Positions 36,301 through 49,054 are shown, numbered from the stretch's first letter. The stretch is 64,000 bases of DNA from Bimastos eiseni (GCA_959347315.1 OY365806.1:36078264-36142263); one strand, 5' to 3'. The notes: generated by a model not told the origin, from the sequence alone. Numbers and translations are program-made.

Positions 36301-38669
36301 GATTATTAGTTGGATCGTCGTAGCGGGCGCCATCTAGCCCGATGCCAGGAGAGTCATTTTAGAGGATGGTGCATTGGCCGGCGCCTGTAGGACGTCTAAG
36401 AAATCCTTGACGCTATGAGAACGGTCTCTATTTTCTAAGGAATCGCTTTCTGGAATGTGTCTGATTAATGGCTCTTTGCAATGGTTTGAAAGTGGTTCTA
36501 AATTCAGCGCAATATAAATGTTTTATCACAGTAACGTTTCTAGCACCAGCGGACAATATCAGAAGCTTTCCCAGAATAGTATTTCTATTACGTCCGCAGC
36601 TCTAAGCACGTGGTAATCATGCGCTCGTTAATTTGGAGCAACCTAAGCAATTGCATGACCATCCAATTGCGACGAGGTCAAGAGAACCTCATAAAAAACT
36701 AATGGCAAACGAATTTCTAGGAAAATTAATTAACTCAGCTGGTTGCTGACCTTTTAATTAATATTTCTCACTTTTGACTAATGTGTCTAAGTTTTGAGCC
36801 TTTGATTGCGTCTTCCATCTTGATGTAAGCACCTGCGTTTGAAAATGTCTAAGCATCGCATGTCGAGAAATAATTTTTGTCTCAGTCCGAAGATATCGAT
36901 TTGCTAATCGCACACAATAGCAATTGTCCTAATTGCAGCGGAATTATCTAAAAACCGTTGATCCTTTCTCTTTTCCTAGAAATATCCACTGTTCATTCTC
37001 CTTCCCAAAATACATCTTTTCATCTCTTTTCCAGATTCCTAAGAGCCTTCCTCCACACCTCTCCATTATTTTAATCCATGCTTCTATTTGCAGCCAAACT
37101 CCTCCGGTGGTTGTAAGACAAAGCGTGCTAGCGGAAACCTGGATGAGATTTATACCTTTGCGGCCACATCTCCATTCGGGCGATTAGGATTAATTGTAAT
37201 CCGCGCCATTGTTCCGTTGCGTAGAACCGAATGCTGAAATAGACAGGAAGAACAAAACTGAAGGGAGAATGTCCAAAGGAGGAAGAAGGAGGAACGACAT
37301 AGACCGGTCTGGAGGATAGTTATCGCGCGCCGCAGATAACGGCTCTCCATGCATGTAACCGCAACCCCTCGACCGTTACGGACACTCTGTTTCTCTGCTC
37401 TTGCATGTCACGTAGCCATGCAATCATGCATGCATATATGACATTGTGTGCGTGTTTGTATGTGTGTATGTATGTATGTATGTACATATACGTGTGGGTG
37501 GTAAACGTATCGCTACATTAACTGGTCTTGGAAACCTATACATGAACATGATCCATGATTGTATATATGTGTAATGATGTGCGATGTGTGCACGCAAGAC
37601 TGGAATGATTCCATGCAAGACAATGGAGTCTCTAAATGCGGAAAAATTAGCACAACAAGACTGCGTGCAATAGGATAATCTCTGCAAAGAGCGTTTAAGA
37701 TCAGACTGATTTCGCATGGTTATAACCCACAGCCACAAGATTAGAATGATATGTTATGGTTATGACCACATGAATCAGAATGATAAAATTATAACCCAAG
37801 TAGGCAGGATTGGAATGAATCCGTTTCTCCAAAGGATCAAAACTCAAAACCATTCACGCAACCTTGGAATCATTCCGTTGGATTGTAACCGAAGAAGTCA
37901 TGCATGTCGTTGTGAATTCGTAGGATAATATACTAAAAGTCATGCATGCAAAATCGGAGTTATACCGTGGGATAATAATCCCAAAAGCACAATGTTCATG
38001 ATCAGAATTATTCCCCAGGAATGCGACTCAAGTGCTTTGCAATCAAGATCGAAAGGATTCAGTGCACGCCATCGGCAAATCATCCATGAGTGTTTCATGC
38101 AACACTGGAATCGCCGTGTGCAATATCTGCCTCTGGACCGCAGTCTTACAACTACCACTAGTCCGCTTCTCAAAATTATGTATTTGATCGTGAAATCGTC
38201 TTCATACTCCCATGCCAGGTTCGGACTCACATCGACGTGTGTGTGTGTGTTTGTGTGTGCAGTCGTCTGTATACACCAGTCTGGTGCTTTATCGGTCGCC
38301 AAGAGCTCTTCCTTTCCTAGCGCAACGCCCCGCTGCAGTCGGCTCGGAAAGTCTCCATCACCGAATTATATCAATATATATTCCGTGATTTTGCAACAGC
38401 GAGCTCGGCTGGTGGTGGATGATAGAGCGCCGCTACTTGCAAAACGCTGACCGAATAACTTTATATGCACAATTAACATTTGTCAATGTTATGTCGTAAA
38501 TTCTGAGTTTCCATTGCTGCGATCTTTATGGCCGCGTTCAGTGCAGATGTACTTGAATTGTTGATAAAATTATTACGTTTCAGTTTGAATCATGTATCTG
38601 GCCAACATGATAAGAATGTTTAAATAATGCGTCGTTCTTTGCAAGACAGAGAAGGTGTGGTAAATCTGA
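33314..38669. other. No recognisable gene
   Basis: Two overlapping plus frames (33580-33843, 33771-34034) and minus frame 36023-36271 are open but match no family I know. GTAT units lie at 37455-37485, and AATCATTCC-type degenerate text at 37590-38030. A (GT)n run lies at 38238-38262. Confidence 0.45.
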
Positions 38670-38755
38670 AGAATAGGCGAGTATAGGTAGTCATCTGTTT
38701 CGAGCTGAGGAACCGAGTTTGAATCCCGTATCACCATAGCTTGTCATTCGATGTG
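38670..38755 (+). repeat. tRNA-derived sequence (SINE head)
   Basis: TAGGTAGTCATCTG upstream and GAGTTTGAATCCC about 35 bases later resemble A and B boxes of a tRNA-derived promoter. No full cloverleaf. Confidence 0.45.
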
Positions 38756-38784
38756 TTTGTTATCACGCTGCGAGTAGTCAGTTT

Positions 38785-38886
38785 GTAATTAAATAATAAT
38801 AATTATTATTATTATCATTATTATTATTATCATTATTCTTGTTATTATTATTATTAGTAGTATTATTAGTATTATCATTATTATAA
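38785..38886. repeat. (AAT)n-(ATT)n compound microsatellite
   Basis: AAT units switch to ATT/ATC units, making a self-complementary tract. Confidence 0.93.
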
Positions 38887-38889
38887 GAG

Positions 38890-41077
38890 CCATCGCAAGA
38901 GAGAGGTTGACACAAACAAGACATGCAGGCGAGCTCAAAACCGAAGAAGTCGTAAATGAGGCTCTGAAACATATATGCAGAGAAAACGGAAGGAGGGATG
39001 AAGTTGACAGAAATATCTCTTCTACTTTTCGCAGAGACAGCCTTGACATAGCGAACGAATACAAACATCGTGAAGGAGCGACGATATAAAGATGCAACGA
39101 CCGAGGCAGGAATCACGGCGGCGGCCTATCGACTTCTGCGCAGAGGAGGCGTGTATACAATGCGGAGCATCGGCGCTGCAGCAGCGAACTGTATAGATCA
39201 CGTGCAAACAAGTGCTGAAAATGGCAGCAGTTGTAAGATCCTGGAATCAGAAGGAGAGTTGTCATAAAGACGAATCGTCCGGAGAGACGCAAATGGCGTT
39301 TGTTGACGAGAGGCAACGTAGCAGCAGCCATTAATTCTGCAGACGACTAAATGGTCTCTGACTGCCTTGCAGCTTCTTCCCTTCCTTACTACCCTGCTCG
39401 GTCTGCCCGTAATGATCTCTCAATCTCTCCCCCTCTCTCTTCTCTTCTTTCTATCTCGTTTTAATTTCATGTTTATTTAAGTCACAATTAACCACACCCT
39501 ACACACTTCTTTCCACTGCAACGGCCATGCTCCTCTTATTCCACCGAACTATTGTGGCTTACCATGTGGCACTTCTTTTTGACTCAAGTTTTCTTTCTTA
39601 CTTTCCTTTCATGTCTACGCAGGTTCTTTTCTGATCCGTCTGCTTCCGGTCTGCGTAAATCCGTCGATCCTGAAAGACTTCTTCCTCCTTAAATCTCGAG
39701 TTGCTTCATTTCAGACGAAGAGAACATTCACGAAGATCGATCGCACACGTATATAATTCAGCCGAAATAGACGCCAAAACAGCATGATGGATCGCCTCTG
39801 AATGTATCGCGTGAACACATATTATACCCAGATTTCCATAAGTCATACACAACGTGTCAGAAAATGACACTGAATTTCGATGTTTGACTGACAGTGAGTG
39901 TGAGATTCTGAACGTATATCCAGCGTCCACTGCTGGGTCGTGGAAATATCTGTATTCCCTGAAAGATTTCAGTTGAATTTAGTATGCATCGTTGAATGAC
40001 AATAGTGAGTGGGGATTTGACAAAATCCGACAAAATGTTGCCAGTTTTATCACGACGTCTCTGAGCTCGGTATTTTTTCGCCCCTATCTTCGCATCTAGA
40101 ATGAATTCTGCGATGATAATAATTATTGTTATCGTGGTGATGACACAGAGCACACAATATTATTACAAAGCAAGACGACGATGACGAACAACAAAGGCTT
40201 TTTGCTGTTGATGAGTCTGTTCATGAATAGCGACGATGAGCATGATGATGATGATAGTAATAATGATGACAGGGAGGCGGAGGGAAGGAGGGGAAGAGGA
40301 GATAGAGGAGAATGATGCTGTCATCGGGGACCCCAGCACGACCTTGAGCTCATTCATCCTAGTGGGTTTCAGGATACTAACTGAATGATGCCAGACTCCA
40401 CTGGAATGAACCGGAGTGTTAGTGTTACAAAGCATGCGCTGTGACAATTCCGCTACCGTGTTCATGCAGTTCAGGACATAAAGTTCAAGTTTAATTAGTT
40501 TAGAATGCAATTATCTAGCGGCCAAAATAGCTACAAACGGCATAGTCTAAATATTTTCCTGTAAAATCAGTATGTAATGATCCTGTACGCAAACCTGTCT
40601 ATGTTATTTTATATGTGACATTTTATGGGATGAATAACAAAAGATTGATTGATTGATTGATTGAGTTGGACTACAAACTTGAGGGACATTGATATAAAAC
40701 ACAATAATCAATACCTGCGTGGCGATATGTAGATTTAAACAATGAATCTGATACCAGCTTAATCGTCCCAACGATGATCTTAACACAATGCCACAATGCA
40801 TTTTATGCTCACGGTTTCAACGGACCCTTCTGGTCATCACATCTGCTCTATGTAGTACTAGGTCAATATGTCGCTTCAGATTTCATTGCAGGTCGAATTT
40901 TATGATGTACGATCTACGATTTTCCCGAACAAGGGAAGGTCCGTAAATTATCTAATTCTTTTGGGCTCATTTAATCCAATCATTCGTTTCAGAAATTTGA
41001 TATCGCTTTACTTCAAGAAGCCTACTCAGAGGCGTTCTTAGCCAAACCGCGGCAGCTATAAAACCTATAAGTAGACT
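38890..41077. other. No recognisable gene
   Basis: CT-rich patch at 39420-39470, GAT-rich patch at 40220-40270 and a short (GATT)n at 40645-40664. No exon signature was seen. Confidence 0.5.
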
Positions 41078-41392
41078 TCAGCAGTTCAGCAGCTTAGGAG
41101 CACTGCATACCTCTATGACAGTAGGTGAATCTCTGATTGGAGACCATTCCAAATGGTTCAACAATAATGAGAAGGCGAGGCGCTGCCTAATTGGGAAGCG
41201 AATCCGAATATCAAAGTTCTCCCCAGCAGAGGATAAGAGGGATCGACGACCAGCTACATGTATATCAGACACAGGATGACAACGATCACGCAGATCGGTC
41301 AAGGCAGCATAGTCAAGGAAGCACCGCCAGACCAGAACAGCAACCATGTAAGTAAGAGATGCTTTGCTGGACAGGACGCCAGCGCAATACAT
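41078..41392 (-). pseudogene. Non-LTR retrotransposon reverse transcriptase C-terminal relic
   Basis: The 104-codon minus frame follows the C-terminal pattern of CR1/jockey-like elements in order: VLVWRCFLDYA (usual VLVYRCLHGLA), TDLRDRCHPVSD, GRRSLLSSAGENFDI (usual GRRHLRSAARGDL.V), and RLAFSLLLNHLEWSPIRDS (usual RAFSVAGPTSWNSLP..RD). The WNSLP box is decayed to LEWSPI. It is a short surviving fragment with no intact upstream RT domain. Confidence 0.6.
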
Positions 41393-42679
41393 CCTGCATA
41401 ATTATATGCAGAAACGGAATCATGGGTCAAAGAACCCAATTAGTTCCAGTGATGACCCACCAGGATCCAAATATAGTGGCCCAATCTGCTGGTAACAAGG
41501 TCCACACCAGAGTCGTGGAACAGGGAGCAAGAACTAACCTGTATTTGACGTGGCTGGTAATAGAAGCTACGGGCAAATTGATTATTTACTTGAAGAGAAA
41601 TTGGCAAATGCAGTTTCAACGATATCACGCCATGATTTATAGAGCGACCTCGCGGTCAAAGCGCAAATGTGACGGATAAAGCTTTGTGCGGTTGGCATCG
41701 TGTGCAAAATTTGGCTTATAAAAGCCTTTCACTCGCTGACAATGGTCGAGAGAATAACAAAACAATGTGACTTCGGTGGAACAGCCCACGAACGGCTATG
41801 TCCGCTCTTTGGAACAACCCACGAGCGGTTCCGTCCGCAAGGAATTCCGTGACTACAGTTAGGAGTAATTATTGCCGAAGCCTAGTGAAACTCCCCTCAG
41901 CTTTGCCCTCGCCGAGCAGTAATCGGTCATTTTCCATCAAATGCCCGAAAATGCCAACACGACACGCCATTTCAAACAATTATTGACGAATGCCCTGAAC
42001 GTAGACCAACTACCAGAATGACTAAATACGCATAGAGCTTTAATTAGCATGCCCTCGTACATAGTGTGCAGACGATTTAAAGACTAGACGCGCAAAAGAC
42101 CTGTACAACACACATGTTCACAAGACTTAGCACCTGGTCTAAAAATGTAAAACCTGTGTGTCGCATACTGTAGGCGTATACATGGTTGTAGATTATGCCT
42201 GGATGGAGATGTAAACAGGTTTGGCATATAAATGACAAGCAAAGGTCATTCTGGGGAACTGGTGTCCAGATAAGGCGCTTGAATTGCGTTCGAAGTCATT
42301 TAAACAGATTCATATGTGCACTAAACAGGACTGTATCACAAACAATGTATATTATATCCATATATATATATATATAGTATATGCATTTATCATATACGCA
42401 TATATATGCATATGAGCTACATATAAACATGATATAATATACATTACACATAAATATTCGTATAAATATAAAATATTGCATGCATCAGAAGGCATATACA
42501 TAACATTTATATCCAGTGTGCGTGCATATGTGCATATATGGTGTACGCCTGATTTCGCACATGGATTTATAGACGCGAATGACATCGTGACGTTTGCGTT
42601 GTTTTTCTGGAAGCAGTCTTTGCTATTCTGCGTCACGTTGACCAATGGATGCACGTAGCGAGTAGCATCATGAGATGCG
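41393..42679. other. No recognisable gene
   Basis: The plus frame at 41359-41679 overlaps the RT relic and resembles nothing. TATA/CATA-rich text occupies 42350-42480. Confidence 0.5.
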
Positions 42680-42915
42680 AGCTGTTAGTGGTCGAATGGC
42701 AACAGGGGCGTCGATCACCTCTGAGTGAAGGAGGCAAACCCCCCAGTTCCAGGAGACAAGAAAGCATGAAATATCCCTGGGACTAAATAAATATCCCCTC
42801 TACCAGAAATTGGAGGCATTTTCCTCCGGACTCCCTATCTGGACGCCTCTGAATGGCATGATTCCCGTCACTATGTTGCTGTTCGAATCCCAGTATCTAC
42901 ATACTCCATGTGAAG
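42680..42915 (+). repeat. tRNA-derived SINE interrupted by a MITE
   Basis: If the MITE at 42703-42851 and one copy of its target duplication are removed, the flanks join as a tRNA-like promoter. TTAGTGGTCGAATGGCA resembles an A box, and CTGTTCGAATCCC is a strong B box; they lie at about tRNA spacing (roughly 50 bases). Confidence 0.55.
42703..42851. mobile_element. hAT-type MITE, CAGGGGCGTC family, copy 1
   Basis: Ends are CAGGGGCGTC and, on the minus strand, CAGAGGCGTC. The interior motif GAAATTGGAGGC...CCGGAC...CTATCT is shared with 48915-49054. Flanks AATGGCAA (42695-42702) and AATGGCAT (42852-42859) agree at 7 of 8, an 8-bp target duplication. 149 bp, non-coding. Confidence 0.85.
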
Positions 42916-43039
42916 GTAAAATCCTGTGATTTTGGATTGCTGCCGATGGCTTAAAGATAATTGACCCAATAGAGAACACCAGGCAACAGTTGAAGCGATA
43001 CCCAATCATTCTTCATTTATTCTGAAATTTGATACCGCC

Positions 43040-43240
43040 CTCCTTCCAGCATCTTTTGCTCAGAAGTGCATACACACGTCTCGACGGCGCAATTGCAGTT
43101 GTACTGCAGAGCAATGGTGCGCGAAGGACTTCAAGGTCCCTACACAGTGACTCCACGGACGAGGGTCGAACTCGATCTCTCAGCGCACACTGAATGTTAC
43201 GGGCCGACCGGTCTAACCGATCAGCCACCGTGCCTCACGG
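43040..43240 (-). repeat. tRNA-derived SINE family Y, copy with head
   Basis: Minus reading starts GGCACGGTGGCTGATCGG, in which TGGCTGATCGG fits the pol III A box TRGYNNANNGG. GAGTTCGACCC lies at B-box distance. The body (GCAGTACAACTGCAATTGCG; GCACTTCTGAGC) is shared with 27300-27505. Named family Y here for convenience only. Confidence 0.8.
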
Positions 43241-46200
43241 TGGATGATCGGTTAGAGATCGCATTATCTAGCCCTGTCATCGATTGTTTTTGTTTTCCAA
43301 AGTAGACATATGCAATTAAACCCGGATTTGTGTAATCTAATGCTCTATAAATGCACTCAGTGACCCAGGAGCAGATAACTCGAGACAAGAAACTAATTTA
43401 CGGCCGTCGTTATTATCAGAGAAAAGATTGTCATTCACGATCCGCTGGCATGAAGGACAACAGCCTTCGAAACAAAGGGTTTGCAACTACATTGACGAAC
43501 TCTGAGAAACGAAAGAGTCGGTTTATTTTGTTAAGAATTATGTCTAGAAGGCTATATGAATAGGCGCAGAGACCTGTCTGCAGAGCTCTGCTCCACCTGT
43601 GTTCCATACAAAAACGCAATCATACTGAGTGGCCTCCGATCATGGCAACTGACGATGATCAAAGGGTAAGTGAGAGAGCTGCCACCCTCCCTCATATGCA
43701 GAGGCTAAGATAATGAAATTTCTAACAATTTCTCCCCGCCGCCTCTCAGGCTATGGCTTTTACGACATCCATGTCTTAATGCCTCCATCAAAATCACACT
43801 ACATGTAGATTTCATATGAACAGGTTACCGTGTGTTGAGCACATTAATATTTGGAAGGTGGACCTAAACATATCTAGCATCAGTGCTTCACGAAATTAAA
43901 ACGTGACACATAGTAACATACTATTCATATTATTCAGGACAAAAGTAAACTGAAGTCTTTAGAAGGTGGAAGATTGCTGCACTTCAACGTGAAATGGTTT
44001 CCAATTTCCCATCCAATCGTTGCCTGGATGCTGCGTCATACTCACCTACATGCATTCCTACACACACCGCGTTATGGTCAAACACTCTGCCATAGCAATC
44101 ACTTGAAGCCGTGCAACAGCTACCACAAATGGAATTCATATAGCAACAGTCTATATATATATAGGCTGTTGCAATAGGAATATATATATAAACAACATAT
44201 GTCTGTATGTATGTATGTATGTAGATATATATATATATATATATGCCCATCGTCTCTCTTTCTCTTTCTTTCTTCCTTTCCCTCTCTCTCTTTCTCTTTC
44301 CCTCTCCTAGTCATATTCCTTAGCATAGTCCCATAGACCTCTATAATTATATTCTAACTAGAAGCAACTGGCAAGAATTTCCGTTGACTGGTGAGTGAGC
44401 AGTGTAAATCCAATACTGGACACTACAGATTATTTCCATCCGGTATCGATATTCTTCAGAATTGCCGACATTCACCGTCCAAATTTAACGAAAAATCGAA
44501 AAAATCTGTGTATGAAGAATTATAATCCTACGTGTGACTTGCTCAGACAAGGCAGAGAAATAGTACTACCCAGCCAATAATAATTATATCGACTTTGAAC
44601 AGATTCGCCCAACGTTCATTTTACCTAATGCATTGGTACATGTAGGTTGTAATCCGAATGACATTTCGCGCATATGGAAGTTGCAATGACAAACACACGC
44701 ACGCACACCTACGCACACACACACGCATCAATAGGCACGTTTAAATATAAATAGATTGAATGACGTGCTCGTATTCGGAAGATAATTACAATTCGATGCA
44801 TGCAGAACTACATAATTCAGACCTCCAGAATTTCGTTTTTCCTAAGCGAATGCATGTCAACGTTTAGTGTAGCGCTATAGCAGGAGAACGTTGACAGCAT
44901 TTAAATGTACCATAGTGGACGCACCCCAAATATACTGACAAGAAATTATATTTTAGATACAGTGGTTTTCAACATATACATTTTGTGATAATGTGCTTTT
45001 TAGTCAATAGCTGCAGACTGAGAGAATCATTAATAATCAAGATTAGAAATTCCGAAGAACAGATACTTGTGCATAACTGGATGATATTATCATATGCTAA
45101 ATCACGTCGATAGAAACAGGTTATCATGGATAATTGCTAAATCACATAGTCAAAAACAGATAATTATGGATAGATGTTAAATCATATAGCGATAAGCAGA
45201 TTATTATAGATATTACGCTAAATCACATATATAGAAACAGGTTATCATGGAAAATTTAAAGTAAAAACATGGGTTTTTCTGGGGTTTTTTGGCCTTAAGA
45301 GATTTTTGAATACGTATCATTGATGATGTAAACTTGCCGTAGTGGAGCTCGTCAAGGAGGACTCGTTCGAGTAGTTAAACGATATTTAATTTTGTCCATT
45401 TTGGTCATTTTCTCACTTTTTAAGTAATTTATTTCTCAAATTTTTGAGTTATGTCCGTAAAAATTTGTTACATTGCCATGCAAGTCTGAAATGTGTGCAA
45501 ACTTTCAGCTCTGAAAAAGAGTTGATAGATGTCCAACAGACAAACATTGCGTAATCCATGTTAAATAAAAGATTGTAAAAAATAAATGGACAGACCAATT
45601 CTAATTCTGACTATTGAAAACAAATATGAAAAGAATAGCGTATTAAAGCGATAAATTAATTCTCTGATTGAAGAGGATTTGATGGTCGACCCAAACCGGA
45701 TGAGAAGTCATAAAAACCCAGATTATTACATTTAAGATTGCAATATCCGTCAAGCAATCCCTTGTGTTATTCGAAACATCTGACAACTTGATTGGCAAAC
45801 AGTTATAATCTGAGCAGCTCTGTCGGTAAGATTAATGCTGAAGACTTAACGACCTTGCTTTTGAAAAGAACAATAGTGGTGGCTTATCTGGCAATTGTTA
45901 AACTTTGCAGGGATTGGACTTTATGATTCAAGGTATAGACTAGGCCTATATGGTTATCGTCGTGTCTCATTATTCTGTACAATAAAACAATTTTTACCGA
46001 ACCTTCTCTAAATGTTACTGTATTTGCATCTAAGTTCACAATATGTACGTAACAAAGATCTTAAAAAGTTAGTTCTTCCATCTTTAAAAAACCTACTGCT
46101 CACCAATAAAATTATTAACTTGCGTCTCAACTGTAGTTAAATACACGGTGAGACATGAACATCAGCTGAAGGCCTGTTGAAACTCTCTATAATAGAAAAT

Positions 46201-46396
46201 TGAAATAACATTTTACTAACGTTTCAATAACGTTTTAAAAAATTATTACCTACTAAAGCCTAAAGGCTTCAGCGGTGACGTTCTTAGATTGGACTTACAC
46301 CACACTATTCAGAAGCGTCGTAGGCCCTATGATGTTCTGTTGGCAACTAGATTAGGAAGGACCAACTCCAGCCTACATATAACCAGTGATTAAAGA
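43241..46396. other. No recognisable gene
   Basis: Contains TATA-rich and CTTT-rich text at 44143-44320 with a 30-base hairpin near 44143-44172, and a family of imperfect repeats around AGCAGATTATTATGGAT/AAATCACATA at 45070-45260. Confidence 0.5.
45095..45255. repeat. Degenerate tandem repeat, about 50-bp unit
   Basis: Roughly three copies of a unit containing GCTAAATCACATAG, then AAACAG, then TTATCATGGATA, spaced about 50 bases. Confidence 0.75.
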
Positions 46397-46473
46397 AGTT
46401 TGGGTGAGCAGCAGCGAACTCCAGAGTTCGATGATAGACAGGGTCATAGATGGCCCCACTGCTCACCCAAACT
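46397..46473. repeat. Inverted repeat with 15-bp arms
   Basis: AGTTTGGGTGAGCAG at 46397-46411 and its exact complement at 46459-46473, enclosing 47 bases that include the smaller palindrome GAACTCCAGAGTTC. Confidence 0.9.
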
Positions 46474-46540
46474 ACTGGCGTCTACTCTGACGCCCTTGTA
46501 GCGGCATGGCTTCGTTACGGCGCTCTAGAAATTGTCCGTT

Positions 46541-46542
46541 TA

Positions 46543-46580
<38 letters not shown>

Positions 46581-46632
46581 AATAAGAATAAGAATAATAA
46601 TAATAATAATTATTATTATTATTATTATTGTT
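46541..46632. repeat. (ATG)n-(AAT)n-(ATT)n compound microsatellite
   Basis: ATG units change to AAT and then ATT units; the last two halves are self-complementary. Confidence 0.95.
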
Positions 46633-46997
46633 ATAATGATATCCACTAACCAGGGCCTTACGCATGCAGGCGGTTGGCTGAAAGTAAGAAAAAATGTAGG
46701 CCTATAAATTAGTTTGAACCTTAACAAGTTAACTTAAAACGTAGAGTTCAAGAGAACTATGAGTGAAATAAGAAGGAAAATAGGTAAGTTATAAATAAAA
46801 AGTTTTCAGTATTATTAGTCAAGGAATCATCAGGCCTAATTAGAAAATCACGTAAATTACTTTTGAATGCACAGATTCTGGGTTGCGAACGAGTGATGAG
46901 TGGTAAGCTATTTCAGATCATGGGTCATTGTGTCAGATAGAAAATTCTCCAGTATTTGTTCGGGCGAAAATCGGCCTCTAGGTATTTGAGGTTCTAC

Positions 46998-47612
46998 GTC
47001 TTTTGATCCCCGTCAGTGGATCCCCGTCATTGGATCCTCGTCAATTGATCCCCTCGTCAATTGATCCCCTGCTTATTGAACCCAGCCCAATTGATACAAC
47101 ATTTATGTTCCACTTGCGGCCTTCTCCATTTATTTAAAGAACGACGTAACAGAGCACAAAATTTTCAACTAATAAGCTATTACGAAAGCGCAATTGAGAG
47201 TCATAATATGGTTAATTTATGAGCATAAAGTCCTAAGCATACGCGTCTATGCATGAGATAAATGAGCCATTGCTCGGAGATAACAGAATCTCCCACCGGC
47301 CATAAGCGTTTACAGCGCGGTTTACACGAGCCCCAAGCAAGCGATATCGTTTCGTTGCCTGATGTTCCATACCGACAACTCCGTGTAGAAATATATAGTC
47401 CGTCCTGGACGAGTGATACGAAACCTGGGCATTGCATTGTTATTTTCCAAATCAGTAAAATCAATCGCTTGTTTACTAACGGTCTCAGCTACAAGTCTGT
47501 GACGCGCAGCCTAGAGATTCGTTTAGGACGAATAGGCAGGGATCAATTGACGTGGGGATCAATTGACGGGGATCGACTGACGGGGATCAACTGACGGGGG
47601 ATCAATTGACGC
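46998..47612. mobile_element. Foldback-like element with inverted 15-bp minisatellite arms
   Basis: The left arm (about 46998-47100) has five to seven copies of CGTCAATTGATCCCC-like units. The right arm (47538-47612) has five copies of the exact complement GGGGATCAATTGACG. About 440 bases of non-repetitive, non-coding sequence separate them. It appears to sit inside a LINE relic, since reverse transcriptase coding similarity begins directly to its right on the minus strand. The tandem inverted arms match foldback/TU-type architecture. Confidence 0.65.
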
Positions 47613-47965
47613 AATACCGTATTTTGGATATATGGTCCTTCCAAGTAAGGAATTGGTCAATATGTATTCCCAAAACTTTGCAGAGGAAACTTTAGAAATT
47701 GGCAGATTATTTACAAGAAAGTGGGCTCGGATCAACAGGTTGGGAAGGTTTACGTTGAGAACAAAACTGAACATAGGTCTAACTAGTTTTTGCTACGTTT
47801 AGGGAGAGCTTATAAATGGTGCACCAATCACTCACGGTTCAGTAATGCATAAAGTTCATTATAAAACTTGTGAGGAACAAAAATAATTTTTTTAGTATCA
47901 TCTGCGAAGAGTAAAAAGGTAACAAATTTAGAGGTGTTGGGAAGGTCGTCGATGAAAAGCAAAAA
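47613..47965 (-). pseudogene. Non-LTR reverse transcriptase relic with FADDT box
   Basis: Minus translation near 47961-47820 reads VVFLLFIDDLPNTSKF, then VTFLLFADDTKK, the classic palm-domain run ending in the catalytic FADD (47894-47908). It stops at a TGA after ALLNRE. Further on, in another frame, LPISKVSSAKFWEYILTNSL matches the thumb-side motif VSSVKFLGVYLD. Stops and shifts show it is dead. The remaining C-terminal part may continue at 46740-46990 beyond the foldback insertion. Confidence 0.8.
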
Positions 47966-48914
47966 TACAACTGGACAGGGAATCGATGGTTCATATTACA
48001 GCCTATTAACTATCAAGAGTCGGGTTCAAACTCAAAGATCCCGGGTTGTGAGCAGTGGGAACGCAAGCTCAGAATTTCGAAAGCCCACTGCTTTCCCACT
48101 GCATTTCCACTCACTTTCAATCTTGCATAATTTTATTTTATGACTTTCTCTAAAATATATTGTGGTGTTGTTCTTGTGAGCGTTTAGTGTTGCCATTTAC
48201 TTTCTGATTCTCATTGTAATCTTGTCATTACTTCGTGATTGTCATTTGTCATAATGAATAATTAATCTAGGTATATTAAAATTGAAGTTATAATATCATA
48301 ATCGAAAGTTGTATTAAATTCTGTGACTATATTGCTATCACAAAATTGTTGCCTTTCAGGTCTACATGCATGTAATTGCTTTTGCAATTGCATTTCAAAA
48401 TGTTTGTTTCCTGAGTTACTGAGACCCAGCGGACCGGAACCGGTCCGCGGACCCCATGCAGTATGGAAAACGTTGTCATAGGCCTAGATGAACAGCGCCG
48501 CAGTTTGTGCGTTTGACATTATGTTTTTGCATCATTGTGATATTTGATTTGGTTTTTCTGCGTTCGGGCGTATTGGTGTGCTCATAAATTATATGAATTT
48601 TATAGGACTATCAATGTTGCTTAAAGGGAATCATACCTAGTAATGCCAAGCAGCGATGTGGGCCTTTTTTCTATGCGAGAACGCATTGTTTAATATACAT
48701 GTACATGTATACGCCAGTCGTGCTCTCAGATGTTCAGGAACCAGTCTATTCTGTGCCTTGATCCTTGAATGCAGCAGTCAGTGTCCAATGGGATTTCGAT
48801 ACCTCAGAAAAGCCAGCACCCGCTCTTTGGGGATTTCCTGATCGCCGCAGATAAAACAGCTTTCTAAAGCAACGTTTGCAACTGGTTGACTCTGGTAGGA
48901 CAGTAGTTGCCTAG
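47966..48914. other. No recognisable gene
   Basis: The plus strand has GTCGGGTTCAAACTC at about 48019, a weak B-box look-alike. TAGGCCTA occurs at about 48479. Nothing else. Confidence 0.5.
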
Positions 48915-49054
48915 TAGGGGCGTCAATCTCCTCTGCGTGATGGAGGCAATCCTCACGGTAATAAGTGTCGGGAAGGCAAGATAATCCCCCTTCAGACTAA
49001 AGATGTCCCTGAAATTGGAGGCTTTTGCCCCGGACCCCTATCTAGACGCCCCTG
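48915..49054. mobile_element. hAT-type MITE, CAGGGGCGTC family, copy 2
   Basis: Left end TAGGGGCGTC and, on the minus strand, right end CAGGGGCGTCTAGATAGGGG. The interior GAAATTGGAGGCTTTTGCCC is shared with 42703-42851. Target duplication is decayed (about 5 of 8). Confidence 0.8.
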
